Shown: positions 4,283 through 6,587 of the stretch, piece by piece
Layout of the letters: every line of letters begins with the position of its first letter
How positions within the stretch are numbered: the first letter of the stretch is position 1
Source of the DNA: Acidobacteriaceae bacterium
GTDB taxonomy: Bacteria > Acidobacteriota > Terriglobia > Bryobacterales > Bryobacteraceae
Assembly (NCBI GenBank): GCA_019244945.1
Contig: JAFASD010000034.1
Location: 1-6,587, forward strand
Direction of reading: 5' to 3'
DNA: 6,587 nt
Made by a program: the position numbers and the translations under genes
Notes under the pieces: generated by a model
Told to the model about the DNA's origin: nothing
The model's input: the letters and a program-made list of their open reading frames with translations, nothing else
Databases searched by the model: none

Positions 4283-5818
4283 GTGGATCAATTCGAAGAT
4301 CAATATTTAGCAGATGGACATGAGCCTATTGGGCTCCCGTTCGACGAGGAAGCGAACTTCTTCCATCCGGAAGAGGTCCAAGACGAGGAGTTCCACGGCG
4401 CTCAGCAGGTAGAGGAGTCGATCTATACCGACGACCCCGTACGAGTGTACCTGCGCGAAATGGGATCGGTTCCGCTGCTAACCCGCGAAGGCGAGGTGAG
4501 CCTCGCGCGCAAAATGGAGCGCGGCAAGCTGCGCATGCAGAAGGCGATCAGCCGCTCTCCGCTGATTCAAACCGTCGTTTGCGAATTTGCCGAACTGGTG
4601 CGCAAAGGCGCGGAAGACGTCGATAGTTACGTCGATTTTGGTCCTTCTGACATCGAGGAGGGCAGTGCGGCCGACATCCAGCGTCGCACGGCCATCAGCG
4701 ATCTGTTCCTGGCCTATTTGGCAGCTTACAAGAAGCTCCAACAAACCGCGGATAAGCACGCCGCCATCCCGGCCGCAAACAAAAAGCTGCGCAAGCGCTG
4801 GGCAGGCAAACTGGTCCGGGCTCAAGTGGAGCTGTCCAAGGCCCTTCGCGCCGTGCCGTTCAATGCCGCTCGATGGAAGGAATTTGCGCGCGCCATCGAG
4901 AATACGGCAGACGAAATGGCCATTCTCGAGACCGAGATCAAGAAGCTCGAATTGCGCAATTCAGTATCTGCCCAAGTCCGAGTGAAGGAGCTGCGCCGCG
5001 ATCTCAAGAAGAAGGAGACCGAAGCAGGCGCTTCTCTACCCGATTTGCGGCACAGCCTGTCTGTAATCCGGCACGGCGAGATCGAAGCCGAGCGCGCCAA
5101 GAAGGATCTGGTGGAAGCGAACTTGCGGCTGGTGGTCTCGGTCGCCAAGAAGTATGTGAACCGCGGTTTGCATCTGCTCGATTTGATTCAGGAAGGCAAT
5201 ATCGGCCTGATGCGCGCGGCCGACAAGTTCGAATACCGCCGCGGATACAAGTTCTCTACTTACGCGACCTGGTGGATTCGCCAGGCGATCACGCGGGCGA
5301 TTGCCGACCAGTCCCGCACGATCCGTATTCCCGTTCATATGAACGAGAGTATGAACAAGTTTCTGCGAGCGACTCGCGAGCTCGAAAAAGAGTTGGGCCG
5401 TGTTCCGACCAATGAAGAGATCAGCCGACGCATGGACATTCCCGTCGAGAAGGTCCAAAAGCTAAAAACCATCTCACGCGATCCGGTATCGCTCGAAACT
5501 CCGGTCGGCCGCGACGGAGAATCGGCCTTGGGCGATCTCATTGAAGACCGCTGGGTCGGCTCCCCCGTCGATGCCGTGATCGACTCGAACGTAAGGGATG
5601 AGACGGCGAATATCCTGAAGACTTTGTCGCCCAAGGAAGAGAAGGTGATCCGGCTGCGCTTCGGAATCGGATGCGAGCGGGAGCACACGCTCGAGGAGAT
5701 CGGCCAGGAATTCGACGTCACCCGCGAGCGCATTCGACAGATCGAGGCGAAAGCGCTGCGGCAGCTCCGCTCGCCCGAGCGCGCCCGGCATCTGCGAGCC
5801 TTGTTAGCTGCTCGTTAG
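4283..5818 (+). CDS. rpoD: RNA polymerase primary sigma factor RpoD (sigma-70/SigA)
   Basis: The principal sigma factor recognises housekeeping promoters. It has 511 residues. An acidic N-terminus (1-48) has no recognisable classical region 1.1. Region 1.2 is at about 49-79 (D-D-P-V-R-V-Y-L-R-E-M-G). A long, poorly conserved helical non-conserved region spans about 80-265. Region 2 is at about 275-350: D-L-V-E-A-N-L-R-L-V-V-S-V-A-K-K-Y, the polymerase-binding L-L-D-L-I-Q-E-G-N-I-G-L-M, then S325-T-Y-A-T-W-W-I-R-Q-A-I, which binds and melts the -10. Region 3 is at about 355-430. Region 4 is at about 445-500, where the helix-turn-helix (V479-T-R-E-R-I-R-Q-I-E-A-K-A-L) carries R481, E482 and R485, equivalent to the -35-contacting residues of E. 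coli sigma-70. The GTG start is forced: the frame upstream is closed by TAG at 4247 and TGA at 4271, and no ATG occurs in frame before region 1.2. No dnaG is adjacent. Confidence 0.97.
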   Translation: MDQFEDQYLADGHEPIGLPFDEEANFFHPEEVQDEEFHGAQQVEESIYTDDPVRVYLREMGSVPLLTREGEVSLARKMERGKLRMQKAISRSPLIQTVVCEFAELVRKGAEDVDSYVDFGPSDIEEGSAADIQRRTAISDLFLAYLAAYKKLQQTADKHAAIPAANKKLRKRWAGKLVRAQVELSKALRAVPFNAARWKEFARAIENTADEMAILETEIKKLELRNSVSAQVRVKELRRDLKKKETEAGASLPDLRHSLSVIRHGEIEAERAKKDLVEANLRLVVSVAKKYVNRGLHLLDLIQEGNIGLMRAADKFEYRRGYKFSTYATWWIRQAITRAIADQSRTIRIPVHMNESMNKFLRATRELEKELGRVPTNEEISRRMDIPVEKVQKLKTISRDPVSLETPVGRDGESALGDLIEDRWVGSPVDAVIDSNVRDETANILKTLSPKEEKVIRLRFGIGCEREHTLEEIGQEFDVTRERIRQIEAKALRQLRSPERARHLRALLAAR

Positions 5819-5953
5819 ATTCCGCCATCCTCTTACGCATAATGGAAGTCGCACAGGTGTTTCTCCCAGAATCAATACTCTCGCGCGTGGCATTTCTGGG
5901 CATAACTCTTTTGTTTGCAGCAAATCAAATCGCGATTCGTGATGGCGCTTGAA

Positions 5954-5970
5954 TTGCCTTCATAAGGCAA
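5954..5970. terminator. Perfect 7-bp hairpin downstream of rpoD; possible weak terminator
   Basis: TTGCCTT (5954-5960) and AAGGCAA (5964-5970) form a perfect stem with a CAT loop, 136 nt after the rpoD stop. The flanking GTTATTG is not a proper U-run and the stem is only moderately GC-rich. Termination is therefore weakly supported; an operator for the next gene is the alternative, since a TTGACT -35-like hexamer follows 5 nt later. Confidence 0.35.
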
Positions 5971-5974
5971 GTTA

Positions 5975-6005
5975 TTGACTAGTTAGCTTTGTCACTGGCT
6001 AAGTT
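5975..6005 (+). promoter_or_regulatory. Tentative promoter of the Oar-like gene
   Basis: TTGACT at 5975-5980 matches the -35 consensus at 5 of 6 positions. The best -10 candidate, TAAGTT at 6000-6005, is poor and needs 19-bp spacing. Only the -35-like element is clear. Other sigma factors may read this promoter. Confidence 0.2.
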
Positions 6006-6029
6006 TTGCAGGCCGCTGCGAAGCAGTAC

Positions 6030-6037
6030 GGGGAGGA
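6030..6037 (+). promoter_or_regulatory. Strong ribosome binding site of the Oar-like gene
   Basis: GGGGAGGA is near-ideal and its GGAGG ends 7 nt before ATG at 6044. It fixes the start of the signal peptide and suggests high translation, as expected for an abundant outer-membrane protein. Confidence 0.75.
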
Positions 6038-6043
6038 ATATAC

Positions 6044-6587
6044 ATGAGATTTTTGCGACTTAAGATCGCTGCGCTTCTTGCAGGATTGATGTTGCTCAGT
6101 GTGTCGGCTTTTGCTCAGCTGACCAGCGGAAACATTACCGGGACCGTTTACGATCAGTCCGGCGCCACGGTACCGAACGCCGCGATCATCGTGCACAACA
6201 CGGCAACAGGCGTCGAGAACACGACGACCTCGACCTCAGCCGGGGACTACCGGTTTGAGAATCTTCCGGTCGGCTCGTACACGATCACGGTGAACGCCGC
6301 AGGATTCGCGAAATCGGAGGTTCAGAACGTTAGCGTGGAACTGAACCAGACCGTGACGACAAACGTGACGTTAGCTGTCGGTAAGTCGACGACTAGTGTG
6401 GAGGTCTCGACCGCCGCAGTTGCTATCGACACAACCACGGCTCAGGTCCAAACGACTTTTGAGACAAAGCAGATTACGGATCTGCCCGTCACTGCTACAG
6501 GCTCGGGCGTGATCAATTTGTCCCTGCTGAACGCTGGGGTCTCGACAAGCGGCGCGGTTGGAGCGGGGACCGGGCCGTCCGTCGGTG
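6044..6587 (+). CDS. Oar-like TonB-dependent receptor, carboxypeptidase-regulatory-like domain (N-terminal part only)
   Basis: Only the first 181 codons are inside the window. Residues 1-24 are a Sec signal peptide: R2-F-L-R-L-K, a hydrophobic core at 8-22, and an A22-F-A cleavage motif before Q25. Residues about 29-112 form a carboxypeptidase-regulatory-like (transthyretin-like) beta-sandwich with G33-T-V-x-D-x-S-G-A-x-V-P-N-A, G67-D-Y-R-F-E-N-L-P-V-G-S-Y and A86-G-F. After a V-E-V-S linker, residues about 126-150 (A-Q-V-Q-T-T-F-E-T-K-Q-I-T-D-L-P-V) resemble the start of the plug region found in Oar/TonB-dependent-receptor proteins of Acidobacteriota. Full members usually run to about 1000 residues with a C-terminal outer-membrane barrel that cannot be seen here. 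The likely role is outer-membrane transport or adhesion; the substrate is unknown. Confidence 0.88.
   Translation, partial: MRFLRLKIAALLAGLMLLSVSAFAQLTSGNITGTVYDQSGATVPNAAIIVHNTATGVENTTTSTSAGDYRFENLPVGSYTITVNAAGFAKSEVQNVSVELNQTVTTNVTLAVGKSTTSVEVSTAAVAIDTTTAQVQTTFETKQITDLPVTATGSGVINLSLLNAGVSTSGAVGAGTGPSVG

Noticed and set aside
5886..5903. Sigma-54-like TGGCAT ... GCAT element upstream of the Oar-like gene
   Set aside because: The GG-to-GC spacing is one base shorter than the -24/-12 requirement, which is strict for sigma-54.
5842..5952. 36-residue ORF after rpoD with a hydrophobic stretch (VAFLGITLLFAA)
   Set aside because: There is no ribosome binding site and nothing in its context supports translation. 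Possible small membrane protein, but not enough to call.

Overview
The window looks like chromosomal DNA from an Acidobacteriota member (Terriglobia/Solibacteres-like). This is inferred from moderately high GC, a divergent nrdR, a primary sigma factor with a short acidic N-terminus and a long non-conserved region, and the start of an Oar-type protein (signal peptide, carboxypeptidase-regulatory-like domain, start of a TonB-receptor-like plug), a family greatly expanded in that phylum. No mobile element, CRISPR array, tRNA or rRNA was seen.

Left part, minus strand (3330 down to 1): a tight five-gene operon. The order of transcription is an ECF sigma factor, a zinc-binding (zf-HC2) anti-sigma factor, a B-box zinc-finger multi-pass membrane protein, a 71-residue membrane protein, and a DUF4097 protein with an N-terminal membrane module that runs off the window edge. 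Genes are separated by 11 nt or overlap by 4 to 11 nt, so co-transcription and translational coupling are likely. The last three proteins each carry a version of the same two-helix G-P-x-L/V-L-I-x-x-G-V-L-F ... W-P module, like the LiaF-type membrane domain. The natural reading is an envelope-stress or membrane-state regulon: sigma factor, its restraint, and membrane/surface proteins that could sense or respond. That function is inferred.

Middle: a 127-bp divergent intergenic region with a strong 10-bp inverted repeat in the sigma operon leader separates the operon from nrdR (plus strand), the zinc/ATP-cone repressor of ribonucleotide reductase genes. A 363-bp gap follows. It contains a DnaA-box-like 9-mer, a perfect TATAAT with a 13-bp palindrome abutting it, and a roughly 220-nt leader with a hairpin.

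Right part, plus strand: rpoD (primary sigma factor, 511 aa, GTG start forced by in-frame stops), a 225-bp gap with a perfect 7-bp hairpin, and then the first 181 codons of the Oar/TonB-dependent-receptor-like protein, cut by the window end. The region therefore places both a primary and an alternative sigma factor around a nucleotide-metabolism repressor. Only the five-gene operon is clearly one functional unit.
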